Source: JAUSKF01 sp964545345
GTDB taxonomy: Bacteria > Patescibacteriota > Minisyncoccia > UBA6257 > WO2-44-18
Direction: 5' to 3'
Assembly: GCA_964545345.1 (NCBI GenBank)
Contig: CAZJFE010000006.1
Span: 1 to 36,617, forward strand
Length of the DNA stretch: 36,617 nt
The translations under genes were made by a program, and so were the position numbers. Numbering within the stretch: position 1 is the stretch's first letter; each line of letters opens with the position of its first letter. The notes under the pieces are model-generated. The model searched no databases, was not told the DNA's origin, and worked only from the letters and a program-made list of their open reading frames with translations. This document shows, piece by piece, positions 20,180 to 29,031 of this stretch.

Positions 20180-22222
20180 ATGGAATTTTGGAAATTGGAC
20201 GCTGATCCGGAAGATGCTCGCGGAATGATTTTGACGCTGGACTTGGGGCCGCAGGAAAAAAAGAATTTGCTCAGACGTAAAGTCTTGGAAGAACTGGACG
20301 CGACTATGGATCAGCTGGTGAAACTGAGCCCGGATTATCTGATCATCCGTTCGGGAAAGCCGAATACTTTCTGCGCCGGAGCGGACGTGGAAGAAATCCT
20401 GGAGGTTTTGAAAAATCCGGCTGACGTGGACGCGCTTCTGCGAAAAGCTCACGGTATTTTGATGAAGATCCGCAACGCTACCTATCCGGTAGTGGCCGCG
20501 ATTGATGGTGAATGCCTCGGCGGAGGACTGGAACTGGCAATGGCCTGCCACGCCCGCGTGGCGACTAATAACCGGAAAACGGCCTTTGCTCTTCCGGAAA
20601 CCAGTCTCGGTATTATTCCGGGATTCGGCGGAACGCAGACGCTCCCCCGTTTGGTTGGAGCTCGCAAAGCGCTGGAAATCATCAACGGACAGAAAAAGCT
20701 TAACGGCGCCGAAGCCGCGAAATGCGGTCTAGCTGATGCCTGCGTGAAGCCCGAGGAATTGATGTCGGAAGCGCGCTGGAAAGCGTATGTAACGCAAAAG
20801 GGATGGAATGAGCGGTTTGATCACAAGCCGAAAAACCTGAGACTTCCGGAAAGCATCCCCTGTGTCGGAAAAAGATTGATTCTACGTGGAGCGCTTCAGG
20901 AAGTTCTGAAGAAAACTAAGGGCGCCTATCCGGCACCACTAAAAGCGATTGAAGCCGTCCGAGCCAGTTCTAAATCTATTGAGAAAGGTCTGGCGCTGGA
21001 AAGAAAATTGTTCGCTGAGTGCGCTAATTCTCCGGAAGCAAAAAGTCTGACCAGTGTATTCTTCCTGGATAAGGAAGCCCGCTCTAAAGACTGGCTGCCG
21101 GGAGTGAAGGCGGAGGTTCCGAAGAAAATCGGCATGATCGGAGCGGGAATTATGGGAAGCGGTATCGCCTACGCGGCCATTTCCAGCAATATCCCGGTGG
21201 TCCTGCATGATACCTTCCCGGATCCGGTTGGCAAAGCGGTGATCTTCATTGAGACGATGCTCGGCAAAGCCGTGAAAATCGGCATAATGACTGCCGAGGA
21301 AGCGGCCGCTAAGCGGCGTCTGCTGAAAGTTTCCACCGGAGACGATCTATCGGCTCTGGCCGACGCCGATTTCGTGATTGAGGCGGTCCCCGAAGATCTG
21401 CAACTCAAACGAAAGATGTTCGCCGAGCTGGAGAAAGTTATTTCGCCGAAGGCGGTGATCGCGACCAATACGTCTTCCTTCTTGCCCAGCGATCTGGCCG
21501 CCGAACTGCAATACAAGGATCGCTTCTGCGCCATGCACTTCTTCAATCCGGTTCGGACAATGAAACTGATTGAAATTGCCGCTACGCAGGGAAGTTCGCC
21601 GGAAACAATCGCCAAGACTTTGGCTCTTACTAAAGCCCTCGGAAAAGTCCCAGTACTGCTTGATCAGGAATGTCCCGGTTTAATCGTTAACCGAGTATTG
21701 GTGACCGGTATGGCTTGGGCCTTGGACCAACTGCAGACGCTGAAGATTGATCCGTGGAAAATTGACGAAGCGATGGAAAAATTCGGCATGGCGATGGGTC
21801 CATTCAAAACTTTGGACCTAGTCGGATTTGATATCGGCTACCATGTGATGAAAGTGATGATGGGCTACTACCCGCAGGACTATCCGCAGTCGGTAGCCGG
21901 CATTCCGCTGAACAAAGATAAGAATTTGCTCGGTAAAAAAACCGGCAAAGGATTTTACATCTGGAAGGGCGAGGAAGCGGTCAAACCGAACAAAGCCATT
22001 CTGGAAAAGTTCGGCTGGAAGACTGAATGCTCGTCCAATGATGACGTGAACGCCGCCCGCAATCTGCTTCTGCTCTCTATGACAAGGGAAGCAAAAAAGA
22101 TTGTTGATACGGGCGTCTGTAAATCTCCCGACATGGTTGATCTCTCCCTAATTCACGGCGCTATGTTGTTTGCAAATCGCCGTGGATTGCTCTTGAATCC
22201 TCCGGTGACTATCACTGCTTAA
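20180..22222 (+). CDS. Enoyl-CoA hydratase / 3-hydroxyacyl-CoA dehydrogenase fusion (FadB/FadJ-like)
   Basis: This is the bifunctional alpha subunit of beta-oxidation. It hydrates trans-2-enoyl-CoA and oxidises the 3-hydroxyacyl-CoA with NAD. Residues 1-190 form a crotonase domain with oxyanion-hole glycines in ECLGGGLEL and catalytic Glu118 and Glu140 (LPETSLGI). From about 315 a Rossmann dehydrogenase begins with GMIGAGIMGSGIA; its catalytic His453 lies in MHFFNPVRTMKLIEI. Two C-terminal helical domains follow (LIVNRVL, GPFKTLDLVGFD, KTGKGFY). At 680 residues it is near the FadJ/FadB length of about 715. ATG 20180 is set by GAGGAGG 5 nt before it. The thiolase upstream and the acyl-CoA dehydrogenase downstream supply the other two activities of the cycle. 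Confidence 0.95.
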   Translation: MEFWKLDADPEDARGMILTLDLGPQEKKNLLRRKVLEELDATMDQLVKLSPDYLIIRSGKPNTFCAGADVEEILEVLKNPADVDALLRKAHGILMKIRNATYPVVAAIDGECLGGGLELAMACHARVATNNRKTAFALPETSLGIIPGFGGTQTLPRLVGARKALEIINGQKKLNGAEAAKCGLADACVKPEELMSEARWKAYVTQKGWNERFDHKPKNLRLPESIPCVGKRLILRGALQEVLKKTKGAYPAPLKAIEAVRASSKSIEKGLALERKLFAECANSPEAKSLTSVFFLDKEARSKDWLPGVKAEVPKKIGMIGAGIMGSGIAYAAISSNIPVVLHDTFPDPVGKAVIFIETMLGKAVKIGIMTAEEAAAKRRLLKVSTGDDLSALADADFVIEAVPEDLQLKRKMFAELEKVISPKAVIATNTSSFLPSDLAAELQYKDRFCAMHFFNPVRTMKLIEIAATQGSSPETIAKTLALTKALGKVPVLLDQECPGLIVNRVLVTGMAWALDQLQTLKIDPWKIDEAMEKFGMAMGPFKTLDLVGFDIGYHVMKVMMGYYPQDYPQSVAGIPLNKDKNLLGKKTGKGFYIWKGEEAVKPNKAILEKFGWKTECSSNDDVNAARNLLLLSMTREAKKIVDTGVCKSPDMVDLSLIHGAMLFANRRGLLLNPPVTITA

Positions 22223-22231
22223 CATCACACT

Positions 22232-22256
22232 CCCCCTTTTCAAAGGGGGTTTTTTG
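22232..22256 (+). terminator. Intrinsic terminator
   Basis: CCCCCTT (22232-22238) pairs with AAGGGGG (22243-22249), then TTTTTTG. Confidence 0.88.
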
Positions 22257-22292
22257 TTTTAAAATAGCTTCGGTTTATTGAAAGGAAAAAAG

Positions 22293-24224
22293 ATGGGAAT
22301 TGATATGGGAAAATCTTTAGAGGCCGGTGCTCAGGATAAGGACGGCAAGGCCAAAGAAAAGAAGGGCAATGATGAAGAGGCTATGGAACTGATGGAGTCT
22401 TTGAGAGAAAAAGAGGCTCATACGGGTTTTATTGCTAACTTGATGATGGGTAAGTACAAACCGTTGTCACCCTTCCCATTGCAACCAGAAAAAGACAAGC
22501 GGCTAGCTGATGAATGGCTCAGTCAATTTGCTAATTTTTTGGCAGAAAAAGTTGACCCTAATAAGATTGACGCTGACGGCGATATGTCCGATGAAGTACT
22601 CGATGGTTTGCGGAAACTCACTGCCTTTGGCATTAAGGTGCCGAAGGAATACGGCGGACTTGGCTTCTCACAGTCGAATTATCGCCGCGCGGCAACATTG
22701 TTTGGTAGTTGGTGCGGCAATACCTCCGCATTACTCTCCGCGCATAATTCTCTTGGCGCGACGCTGCCACTGATGAAATATGGCACTGACGAGCAAAAGC
22801 GGCGTTGGCTGCCGAAGCTGGCTGCTGGAGCTATTTCCGCCTTCGCACTAACAGAAAATGGTGTTGGCTCCGATCCTTCGAAAATGAGGGCTTACGCCCG
22901 GAGGGTCTATAATTCAAAAGGCGAAATTATCGGATATCGGCTAACAGCGGAAAAACTTTATACCACAAACGCGGTTCGTCACGATAACGTGGCCCTAGCT
23001 GACCTGGTCATAGTGATCGCTCGCATTGTCGATGATCCGAAAGAAATTGACACGAAGGGTGTCAAAAAGAAATATGGGCTGTTCGTGGTGGAAAAGGAAA
23101 CGCCTGGTTATAAAGTCGGCAAACGTTGTCACTTCAAGGGGCTGAGATCGATCTTTAATGGTGAGACCCTCTTTAAAGAAGTTGAACTTTCGCCCAATGA
23201 GTTGATTGGTGCTGACGGCGCAGGTCTGGAAATCGCCTTCAAAATTCTTACTATTGGCCGACTCACGATCGCGGCTATTTGCGAAGGGGCTCTTAAGCAG
23301 GCTTTGCGAGCGACTTGCTGGTGGGCCAAGAACCGTGTTCAGTTCGATCTTGAAATCGGGAAACACGAACTTAATTCGAGGAGGATTGTGGATATGGCAT
23401 CTAAAGTCTTGGTACTAGAGGCCGTTTCACATTGGTGTTCTAGCATGATTGATAAAAACCAAGATATTAGGATCGAATCGGGCGCAAGCAAGATTATCAG
23501 TACGGAAATTTTGTGGGAATCATTGATGGATCTCTTTATGATCCGCGGTGGGCGCGGATTCGAGACTTATTATTCTCTTCAGCATAGAGGTGAAACTCCA
23601 GTAGCCGTAGAGCGGATGCTGAGGGATTGCGATATTAACCTTATTTTCGAAGGTCCTAATCCGATCATGCGGATGATGGTTGCCAGAGAAGGATTGGCAG
23701 AATATATCTGGCGAGGAATGAAGATGACGAACAAGAAAAATCCTGCGAGTTTGTCGGAAAAAGCGAAAATTGGCTTCTGGTTCTTTAAGCAGTACGTCAA
23801 AAATATCCGCCCCGGATCTTCGCTGACTAGGAAATTTGGTAGCCATAAGGCTTTCATGGCGGGTGAAGCGAAAAAGCTAGTCAGAGACTTTATTACTGCG
23901 TCTCTGTATCACCAGGATAAAATGAAGTTCAAAGAACTTATCATGGAACAGATCGCAAATCGCGGCACGGATATGTTCGAAATGTCCCTCGTTCTTTCCT
24001 GGGCGGAGGCTCATCCGGAAAGACCCATGATCAAGGAACTTGCCGAATACTACTGTCGCAGGAAGCGTGAAAAGTTGTATCCGAAATCATTTGTTTCTTG
24101 GATGGCCAAGGGAACGCAAAATAGTGTTTACAGACTGGCGTCGCGCATCATGGACGGAGAAGCTGGATGGCTGACCGATGGCATTATGCCCGTCGACCTC
24201 CCCGACCTTGAGAAACAAAAATAA
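22293..24224 (+). CDS. Large acyl-CoA dehydrogenase (VLCAD/FadE-like)
   Basis: This flavoprotein catalyses the first step of beta-oxidation, passing electrons to an acceptor, normally electron-transferring flavoprotein (ETF). A charged N-terminal extension (about 60 residues) precedes the dehydrogenase core. The flavin/substrate motif FALTENGVGSDPSKM is at about residues 188-202, and GGRGFETYYSLQHRGETP with RMLRDCDINLIFEGPNP carries the likely catalytic base Glu453. A further 170-residue C-terminal domain makes it 643 residues long, like the VLCAD/ACAD9 type rather than the 380-residue short forms. ATG 22293 is preceded by AAAGGA. No ETF, acyl-CoA synthetase or respiratory gene is in the window, so the electron acceptor is unknown. 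Confidence 0.92.
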   Translation: MGIDMGKSLEAGAQDKDGKAKEKKGNDEEAMELMESLREKEAHTGFIANLMMGKYKPLSPFPLQPEKDKRLADEWLSQFANFLAEKVDPNKIDADGDMSDEVLDGLRKLTAFGIKVPKEYGGLGFSQSNYRRAATLFGSWCGNTSALLSAHNSLGATLPLMKYGTDEQKRRWLPKLAAGAISAFALTENGVGSDPSKMRAYARRVYNSKGEIIGYRLTAEKLYTTNAVRHDNVALADLVIVIARIVDDPKEIDTKGVKKKYGLFVVEKETPGYKVGKRCHFKGLRSIFNGETLFKEVELSPNELIGADGAGLEIAFKILTIGRLTIAAICEGALKQALRATCWWAKNRVQFDLEIGKHELNSRRIVDMASKVLVLEAVSHWCSSMIDKNQDIRIESGASKIISTEILWESLMDLFMIRGGRGFETYYSLQHRGETPVAVERMLRDCDINLIFEGPNPIMRMMVAREGLAEYIWRGMKMTNKKNPASLSEKAKIGFWFFKQYVKNIRPGSSLTRKFGSHKAFMAGEAKKLVRDFITASLYHQDKMKFKELIMEQIANRGTDMFEMSLVLSWAEAHPERPMIKELAEYYCRRKREKLYPKSFVSWMAKGTQNSVYRLASRIMDGEAGWLTDGIMPVDLPDLEKQK

Positions 24225-24239
24225 TTTTTTAGAAAATTG

Positions 24240-24267
24240 AAAGAGTGGCTCAAACCACTCTTTTTTT
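24240..24267 (+). terminator. Intrinsic terminator
   Basis: AAAGAGTGG (24240-24248) pairs with CCACTCTTT (24255-24263), then a T run. Confidence 0.88.
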
Positions 24268-24272
24268 AATTT

Positions 24273-24653
24273 CTACTTTTCCTCTTCAAACCAAACTTTT
24301 TTAATTTCTTCCAGCAATTCATCGGAAATCGGCAACTGCTTTCCCGGCTTGCTTTGGCCCGGATAACGCCAGGCGGAGATCATTACTCTCATTGAACTTT
24401 TCACTTTTAACTTTTTACTAGTTGGCTCACCAGAGCCAACCGCATACATCAACCAGATTTCCTGCTTCCTTTTTGGGGTATCATTTCGCATCATCACCGC
24501 CAAAGTTCCTTCGGCTATCCCCTCCTCTTTACGTTTGGGATTTTTCAAAACCGTCTTCAACTTCTGTTCAGAAAGTCCGTAATAGACCATCTTATCTTTA
24601 ATGTGCTGAGTCCATCGGAAATTTTTGTCATTCTTGGGAAACTTTAAAAACAT
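24273..24653 (-). CDS. Small conserved basic protein, function unknown
   Basis: The 126-residue protein has the pattern W-T-Q-H-I-K-D-K-M-x-x-Y-G-L-S-E-Q-K, N-P-K-R-K-E-E-G-I-A, Q-E-I-W-L-M-Y and ISAWRYPG, which I associate from memory with a small family frequent in CPR genomes; no function is known to me. The fold may resemble small RelE/DUF4258-type proteins, but this is a guess. The loop TSKKLKVKSS between two predicted strands is encoded by a 7-bp periodic tract, so it looks inserted. There is no Shine-Dalgarno. It is divergent from the membrane glycosyltransferase gene and shares an AT-rich promoter with it. Confidence 0.7.
   Translation of the reverse strand: MFLKFPKNDKNFRWTQHIKDKMVYYGLSEQKLKTVLKNPKRKEEGIAEGTLAVMMRNDTPKRKQEIWLMYAVGSGEPTSKKLKVKSSMRVMISAWRYPGQSKPGKQLPISDELLEEIKKVWFEEEK
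24391..24425. repeat. 7-bp periodic tract inside a coding sequence
   Basis: ATTGAAC, TTTTCAC, TTTTAAC, TTTTTAC, TAGTTGG. On the coding strand it reads as AGTTAAA-like units encoding a Lys/Ser-rich loop. Confidence 0.65.
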
Positions 24654-24667
24654 GGTTGAGAAAAGCT

Positions 24668-24673
24668 TATAAT
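24668..24673 (+). promoter_or_regulatory. -10 box, leaderless start
   Basis: TATAAT 7 nt before ATG 24681. The same AT-rich block reads TATTAT or TATATT on the minus strand for the divergent gene at 24653. Confidence 0.5.
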
Positions 24674-24680
24674 ATAAGTA

Positions 24681-26477
24681 ATGGGACGTCTATCGGCATT
24701 AGTCCGCCTTATTATCTTATCAGCTATCATCTTTTTGGCCGCGGTAATGATGTTTAAAGCGTCTGGGAGCGATTCCGCTATCACCGGTGAAGCGGAAACT
24801 ATCACTGCCGGCTATTCTCATCTGCGCTATCTGGATTATCGGCTAGACTCGGAACAGCCACCTCTGGGAAAAATTTTAGCGGCCGCTCCCCTGCTTTTAA
24901 ATAAAATTAGCTTCCCAATCAACAACATTAATTGGCAGAGAGACATTAACGCGAAGGAAGAGGTGGCTAGTCAGTTTTTCTACGAACAAGGGAATGATCC
25001 CGATTTAATCCTGCGACATAGCCGCCTCTCCTCCATCATCGCAATCTTACTTCTGACAATTCTTCTTTACATTCTTAGCCGGGATTTAATCGGTAAGTGG
25101 TGGGCGCTCCTCCCCTCTTTTCTGGTCGCCTTCTCGCCGCTTGCTTTGGCATACGGACACTACGCGACAATCAACGCCTGGTCAGCAATCACGATCTTCG
25201 CGGCGATTGTTGCTTTTTTAAAATTCCTGGAATCACCGTCCAGAAAAAAATTATTGCTTAGCGGTCTGCTATTTGGATTGGCGCAGATTGCCAGCTTCAC
25301 GGCGCTGATTTTAATACCCTATCTTATTTTGATTCTATTAATTTTTTATGTCTGGGGCATCCGCCAGGATTGGTCTATGACGGAAGTCGGCGGAAGAACT
25401 AGCCGTTTCGGCAAACGGGCGATGCGCTACTCTAACGCGTTGATGGGAATATTTTTTACCGGCCTTATTATCATTATTTGCAGTTATGCCCTATTCACAC
25501 TCGAATATCCGATTGAGAAACAACAATCCGACACGGAGTTCGTGACTAACAACTTCTCTCCTATTTGGATTAAAGATGGTGTTAGGAAAATCTCCGGAAT
25601 CCCGATTTTACGAGGATTCGGTCAATACACCCTGGGAGTAATAAATCATTATCAAAATTACCCAATTAGTTGGAATCCAAACCTTTCAGTAATTAAAACG
25701 TTCCTACTAAAAGAACCAATCGCCTCTCTACTGTTGCTAACAATCGCGGCCGGATTAGCAATCTGGAATATTCTTAAAGCTAGCTGGTCCATGTTGCGCC
25801 GACGTTCTCATAATCTCTTTGATTATTTAAGCACTAACTTTTCTGAATTCGCCGCGATGGTTTTCGTTGGACTAGGATTGGGAGTTGCGATCTCAATAAA
25901 CTCATCCGGGGGTTACGAACAGATTCTGCCAACTCTGCCATTTTTATATTTGCTCATGACTAGCGGCGTCAAGAAATGGTTCTCGGGAAAAGCGCTGGAT
26001 CCGGCAAAGAATTTCGTTATTAAAATTTTCCTGGTTTATGAAGAATTTTTGCAATTATCTCTCCAAACTACTCTTTTGGGAGCGCTGATAGTGGGTTACG
26101 GGGTCACGACACTAATTACTTACCCTCATTTCCTGCCATTCGGAAACCTACTTGCCGGAGGAACCAAAAACGCGCACACCCACCTGAATGAATCGGACTA
26201 CAACCGCGGTCAAGATTTAAAACGCCTAGCGGATTGGACGCGCCTGAATCTTGCTGATCGCGAAAAAATCGCCGTTGATTACTCCGACGAAATATCATTG
26301 AAATACTACTTAGGCGACGTCGCGCGACCTTGGGCTTCATCGCTCGGCAGTCCACTAGAAGAAGGTATTGATTGGCTGGCAATTCCGATCACCAATAGGG
26401 ACTATGTCTGGCTAGACGGCCTTGAGCCATACGACCGGGTAGGCAAAACAATCCTTCTATATCGCTTGAGTGATTAG
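24681..26477 (+). CDS. Polytopic membrane glycosyltransferase, GT-C/PMT-like
   Basis: The 598-residue integral membrane protein has about ten hydrophobic helices and an extracytoplasmic C-terminal domain. After helix 1 the loop D-Y-R-L-D-S-E-Q-P-P-L-G-K-I-L resembles the E/H-P-P-L-G-K loop of the protein mannosyltransferase/ArnT (GT39) group, which transfers sugars from a polyprenyl-phosphate donor. A second conserved-looking loop is SPLALAYGHYATINAW. Substrate and donor are unknown. The gene starts 7 nt after a TATAAT and probably makes a leaderless mRNA. A GT2 enzyme of the polyprenyl-phosphate-sugar synthase type (34028-34762) could supply the donor. Confidence 0.75.
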   Translation: MGRLSALVRLIILSAIIFLAAVMMFKASGSDSAITGEAETITAGYSHLRYLDYRLDSEQPPLGKILAAAPLLLNKISFPINNINWQRDINAKEEVASQFFYEQGNDPDLILRHSRLSSIIAILLLTILLYILSRDLIGKWWALLPSFLVAFSPLALAYGHYATINAWSAITIFAAIVAFLKFLESPSRKKLLLSGLLFGLAQIASFTALILIPYLILILLIFYVWGIRQDWSMTEVGGRTSRFGKRAMRYSNALMGIFFTGLIIIICSYALFTLEYPIEKQQSDTEFVTNNFSPIWIKDGVRKISGIPILRGFGQYTLGVINHYQNYPISWNPNLSVIKTFLLKEPIASLLLLTIAAGLAIWNILKASWSMLRRRSHNLFDYLSTNFSEFAAMVFVGLGLGVAISINSSGGYEQILPTLPFLYLLMTSGVKKWFSGKALDPAKNFVIKIFLVYEEFLQLSLQTTLLGALIVGYGVTTLITYPHFLPFGNLLAGGTKNAHTHLNESDYNRGQDLKRLADWTRLNLADREKIAVDYSDEISLKYYLGDVARPWASSLGSPLEEGIDWLAIPITNRDYVWLDGLEPYDRVGKTILLYRLSD

Positions 26478-26480
26478 AAA

Positions 26481-27230
26481 TTACTTGATATAAATCCGGT
26501 TCTCAACGGTAAAATCCAAATACTCGGCGGATCTTAATTTTCCGGAAAGATTCATTTCCCGGATGTAAGAAAATAGCTTCTCCGATGGAGCAAAACGAAC
26601 ACTAAAAATCAGACGTTCGCCCCGAACTCCTCTAGCCACTAGTTCCTGAAGTTTTTCATCATAAGAATATTCCCGAATCCCCAAAGAAAGGTGATCCAGC
26701 CCGGAAATGATCTTCTCGGCATTATCAAAAAATTCCACGGCCAACGCCCAAGCGCCGATGCGGCTGATTTTCCCGCCAACATCAATAATTTTAGGAATCG
26801 CCGCCCCTTCGGTGTCCGGAGCTTTTTCCAATAATTGACCGGTCCGATTAATCCAATAGCATTGGTTCCCGCTACCCTGCTGGTAGCACCAGATGGCAAA
26901 GCGATCGGCGATGCCAGCGATAATCCGCAACGTTCCGGTCAGTAAATCCTTTTCCACCGCGAATCCGGCCACTTTAGAAGGCCAGGCCAGAAAATTTTTA
27001 AAACCCAGAAATTGCGCCAAGTTTCCTTTGAGCAACTCGCCTCGGATCTCTTCAAAATCGGCTGATCCGGAAACTTCAAAATTTTGAATATGCAGAAAAG
27101 GAATATTTAACAATCCGTAGACTGATCCAACCACCGCCGCTATCAATAATCCCGAAACAAGATAAAGCTTAATTCGCAGTTTTCTATAATGTCGGCGGCG
27201 TTGTCCCTTGGAAAGGAATATTTTTTGCAT
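26481..27230 (-). CDS. ftsQ: FtsQ/DivIB-like cell-division protein
   Basis: The 249-residue bitopic protein has a basic cytoplasmic N terminus (KGQRRRHYRKLRIK), one membrane helix at about residues 22-43, and a POTRA-like domain beginning FLHIQNFEVSGSADFEEI. It ends in the typical FtsQ-type strand YLDFTVENRIYIK. FtsQ links the septal peptidoglycan machinery to early divisome proteins. The middle region is divergent, as is usual for this family. It begins 3 nt after the alr stop, so the two form an alr-ftsQ operon, consistent with a peptidoglycan/division role. Confidence 0.75.
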   Translation of the reverse strand: MQKIFLSKGQRRRHYRKLRIKLYLVSGLLIAAVVGSVYGLLNIPFLHIQNFEVSGSADFEEIRGELLKGNLAQFLGFKNFLAWPSKVAGFAVEKDLLTGTLRIIAGIADRFAIWCYQQGSGNQCYWINRTGQLLEKAPDTEGAAIPKIIDVGGKISRIGAWALAVEFFDNAEKIISGLDHLSLGIREYSYDEKLQELVARGVRGERLIFSVRFAPSEKLFSYIREMNLSGKLRSAEYLDFTVENRIYIK

Positions 27231-27233
27231 TCG

Positions 27234-28352
27234 TTATTTAACTACCCGCTCAATCAAAGGGTTAATCCTGGTTACCAACTCGTAATAACTAGCTTCGGCG
27301 GCCTTCCGAGCCAATCTGTAGGCATCAATCGTCTCCGCTCCCTGTTTGCCCAATAACACCGCGATACTGCCCCGTTTTGCCGGAATACCGGTGACATCCA
27401 CCACAATCATATCCATGGAAACTCGGCCTAACACTCTACACTTCTTACCACTAACCAAGACCTCGCCAACGCTAGTCAGCGCCCTCGGATAGCCATGCCA
27501 ATAACCAATCGGCAAAACCGCCAATCTGGTTTTTCTACCAATCCTCTCTATCAAGTCATACCCCACGAAGTCACCCGGAGCCAACTCCTTAACCTCGCTG
27601 ACTAAAGTTTTCCAGGATAGCACCGGCTCTAATTTTATTTTTGATAATTGTATTCCCAATTCCGTGGAAGGCCAAAGTCCATAAAGTCCAATACCGATCC
27701 GGACCGCATCTAAGTGATACTTTTGATTGACCAGAGTCCCGCCGGTAGCCGCCGCGTGACGCAATAAGTTCTTCAAACCTGCTTTTTCTAAAATCTTAAT
27801 CGCCTTTTGAAATTCGATGAATTGGCCGTCCGTAAAAGTTGGGTAGTTAATGTCCTTCGCGGAAGCAAAATGGGTGTAAACACCGGTGCAGTTTGCTTTA
27901 AGTTCAAAGTCCATAGTCTTTAGCATTAACGGAAGGTCTTTTGTATAAAATCCCTGGCGGTGCATACCGGTGTCAATCTTCAAGTGAAATTCAGGGTGGT
28001 ACTTGGAATACCTTAACTCCTTGAGAGCATCCAAACTGGAAACAGTAATGGTGATTTCATTTTTCGCGGCATCTTTTAACAGATTTTTGAAGGTCGGACC
28101 GAGCACCAAAATGGTTTTGGTAATCCCCTCCTCCCGAAGACGCACCCCCTCCACGACGCTGTCAACGCAAAACCCGTCCACTCCGAAACGATCCGCCAAT
28201 TTGGAAAAGGCCACGAGACCGTGGCCATAGGCATTGGATTTCACCACCGCGAAAAGCTTGGTTTTTGGTTTCAAAAGCGACCGGATGGTCCGGTAATTGC
28301 GCTGAAGCGCCTTTGAATAAATTTCTATCCAAACCTTAAAATTACTGGACAT
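27234..28352 (-). CDS. alr: Alanine racemase
   Basis: Alr is a PLP enzyme converting L- to D-alanine for peptidoglycan. The PLP-binding lysine lies in AVVKSNAYGHG at about residues 32-42. The C-terminal part carries YDLIERIGRKTRLAVLPIGYWHGYPRA and RVSMDMIVVDVT, with the catalytic tyrosine region and the substrate-binding M-D segment as in the family. At 372 residues the length is normal. ATG 28352 was chosen over a start 51 nt upstream because TATAAA lies 9 nt before it and there is no Shine-Dalgarno; a nearly leaderless mRNA is likely. Divergent from the second CPBP gene; their promoters overlap. Confidence 0.94.
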   Translation of the reverse strand: MSSNFKVWIEIYSKALQRNYRTIRSLLKPKTKLFAVVKSNAYGHGLVAFSKLADRFGVDGFCVDSVVEGVRLREEGITKTILVLGPTFKNLLKDAAKNEITITVSSLDALKELRYSKYHPEFHLKIDTGMHRQGFYTKDLPLMLKTMDFELKANCTGVYTHFASAKDINYPTFTDGQFIEFQKAIKILEKAGLKNLLRHAAATGGTLVNQKYHLDAVRIGIGLYGLWPSTELGIQLSKIKLEPVLSWKTLVSEVKELAPGDFVGYDLIERIGRKTRLAVLPIGYWHGYPRALTSVGEVLVSGKKCRVLGRVSMDMIVVDVTGIPAKRGSIAVLLGKQGAETIDAYRLARKAAEASYYELVTRINPLIERVVK

Positions 28353-28374
28353 AAATAATAATTTATAGTAGAAT
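28346..28374 (+). promoter_or_regulatory. Promoter of the second CPBP gene, overlapping that of alr
   Basis: TGGACA (28346-28351), 17 bp, TAGAAT (28369-28374). The spacer contains the minus-strand TATAAA (28362-28367) of alr, and the -35 box covers the alr start codon. Confidence 0.7.
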
Positions 28375-28432
28375 CTACCCGTAGCTCTTTTAGATTTTAA
28401 CACGAAATAAGCTTGGCGTAAAGGAGAATGCC

Positions 28433-29002
28433 GTGAAAGAATATCTGCTGAAGGAATTGAACCAAATCTGGACCGATCTCAAGAAAGTACACCCTGTTCT
28501 GAAATCTATCCTACTGTTCATCCTTCTGGTGACTCCGATCAGCGCGATTTCGCTGATCTGGCAGATCAAAGACGCGGAATTGCTGGAAGCATCCAAGGAT
28601 ATGACCCTGAAAAGTCCTTTCTGGCCTGCGGTCTACCATGGATCAGTCAAGGCCCCGATTATCGAAGAACTCACCTTCCGAGGTCCCGCCTACGTCCTTC
28701 TGCTCACCCTGCTGTTAATTTCCTATCTATACTCCAAGAAGACCGGAAAGCCATCAACGCTTCAAATGACGGTCTGGCCGGGATGGACCGTCGCCGAACT
28801 GATTGTTTGGCCGATGCTTCTACTCCTCAACTACTTCTGGGCGATCGATCACCCCTATCCGGCAACTGTTTTTGCCGCCGGTTTGGTTCTTGGGTGGCTA
28901 ATGCTAAAAACAAAAAATATCCTTTACTGCATTGTCTTGCACGCGGGAGTCAATTTCGTAGTCATCGCCGCCTCAAGAGTGGGAACGAAACTCTTGAGTT
29001 AA
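28433..29002 (+). CDS. CPBP-family intramembrane metalloprotease
   Basis: A second, longer (189-residue) member of the CPBP/CAAX-protease family. EELTFR gives the E-E-x-x-x-R motif. WAIDHPYP supplies the middle histidine, though the usual F-x-x-x-H spacing is altered. LHAGVNF is the third motif. About five hydrophobic helices surround them. GTG 28433 is set by AAAGGAG 6 nt upstream. It has its own promoter and its TAA stop overlaps the terminator stem, the same architecture as the first CPBP gene at 14132. The two are only distantly similar. Substrate unknown; no bacteriocin-like peptide gene was recognised beside either. Confidence 0.82.
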   Translation: MKEYLLKELNQIWTDLKKVHPVLKSILLFILLVTPISAISLIWQIKDAELLEASKDMTLKSPFWPAVYHGSVKAPIIEELTFRGPAYVLLLTLLLISYLYSKKTGKPSTLQMTVWPGWTVAELIVWPMLLLLNYFWAIDHPYPATVFAAGLVLGWLMLKTKNILYCIVLHAGVNFVVIAASRVGTKLLS

Positions 29003-29031
29003 CCTCCGTTACCCAACGGAGGTTTTAATTT
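29001..29031 (+). terminator. Intrinsic terminator overlapping stop codons of both converging genes
   Basis: AACCTCCGTT (29001-29010) pairs with AACGGAGGTT (29015-29024), then TTAATTT. It contains the end of the plus-strand stop TAA, and the serS stop and last codons on the other strand. A T run exists only on the plus strand. Confidence 0.88.

Noticed and set aside
29001..29024. Terminator for serS
   Set aside because: On the minus strand no T run follows the hairpin, and the hairpin starts before the serS stop codon; it serves the plus-strand CPBP gene only.
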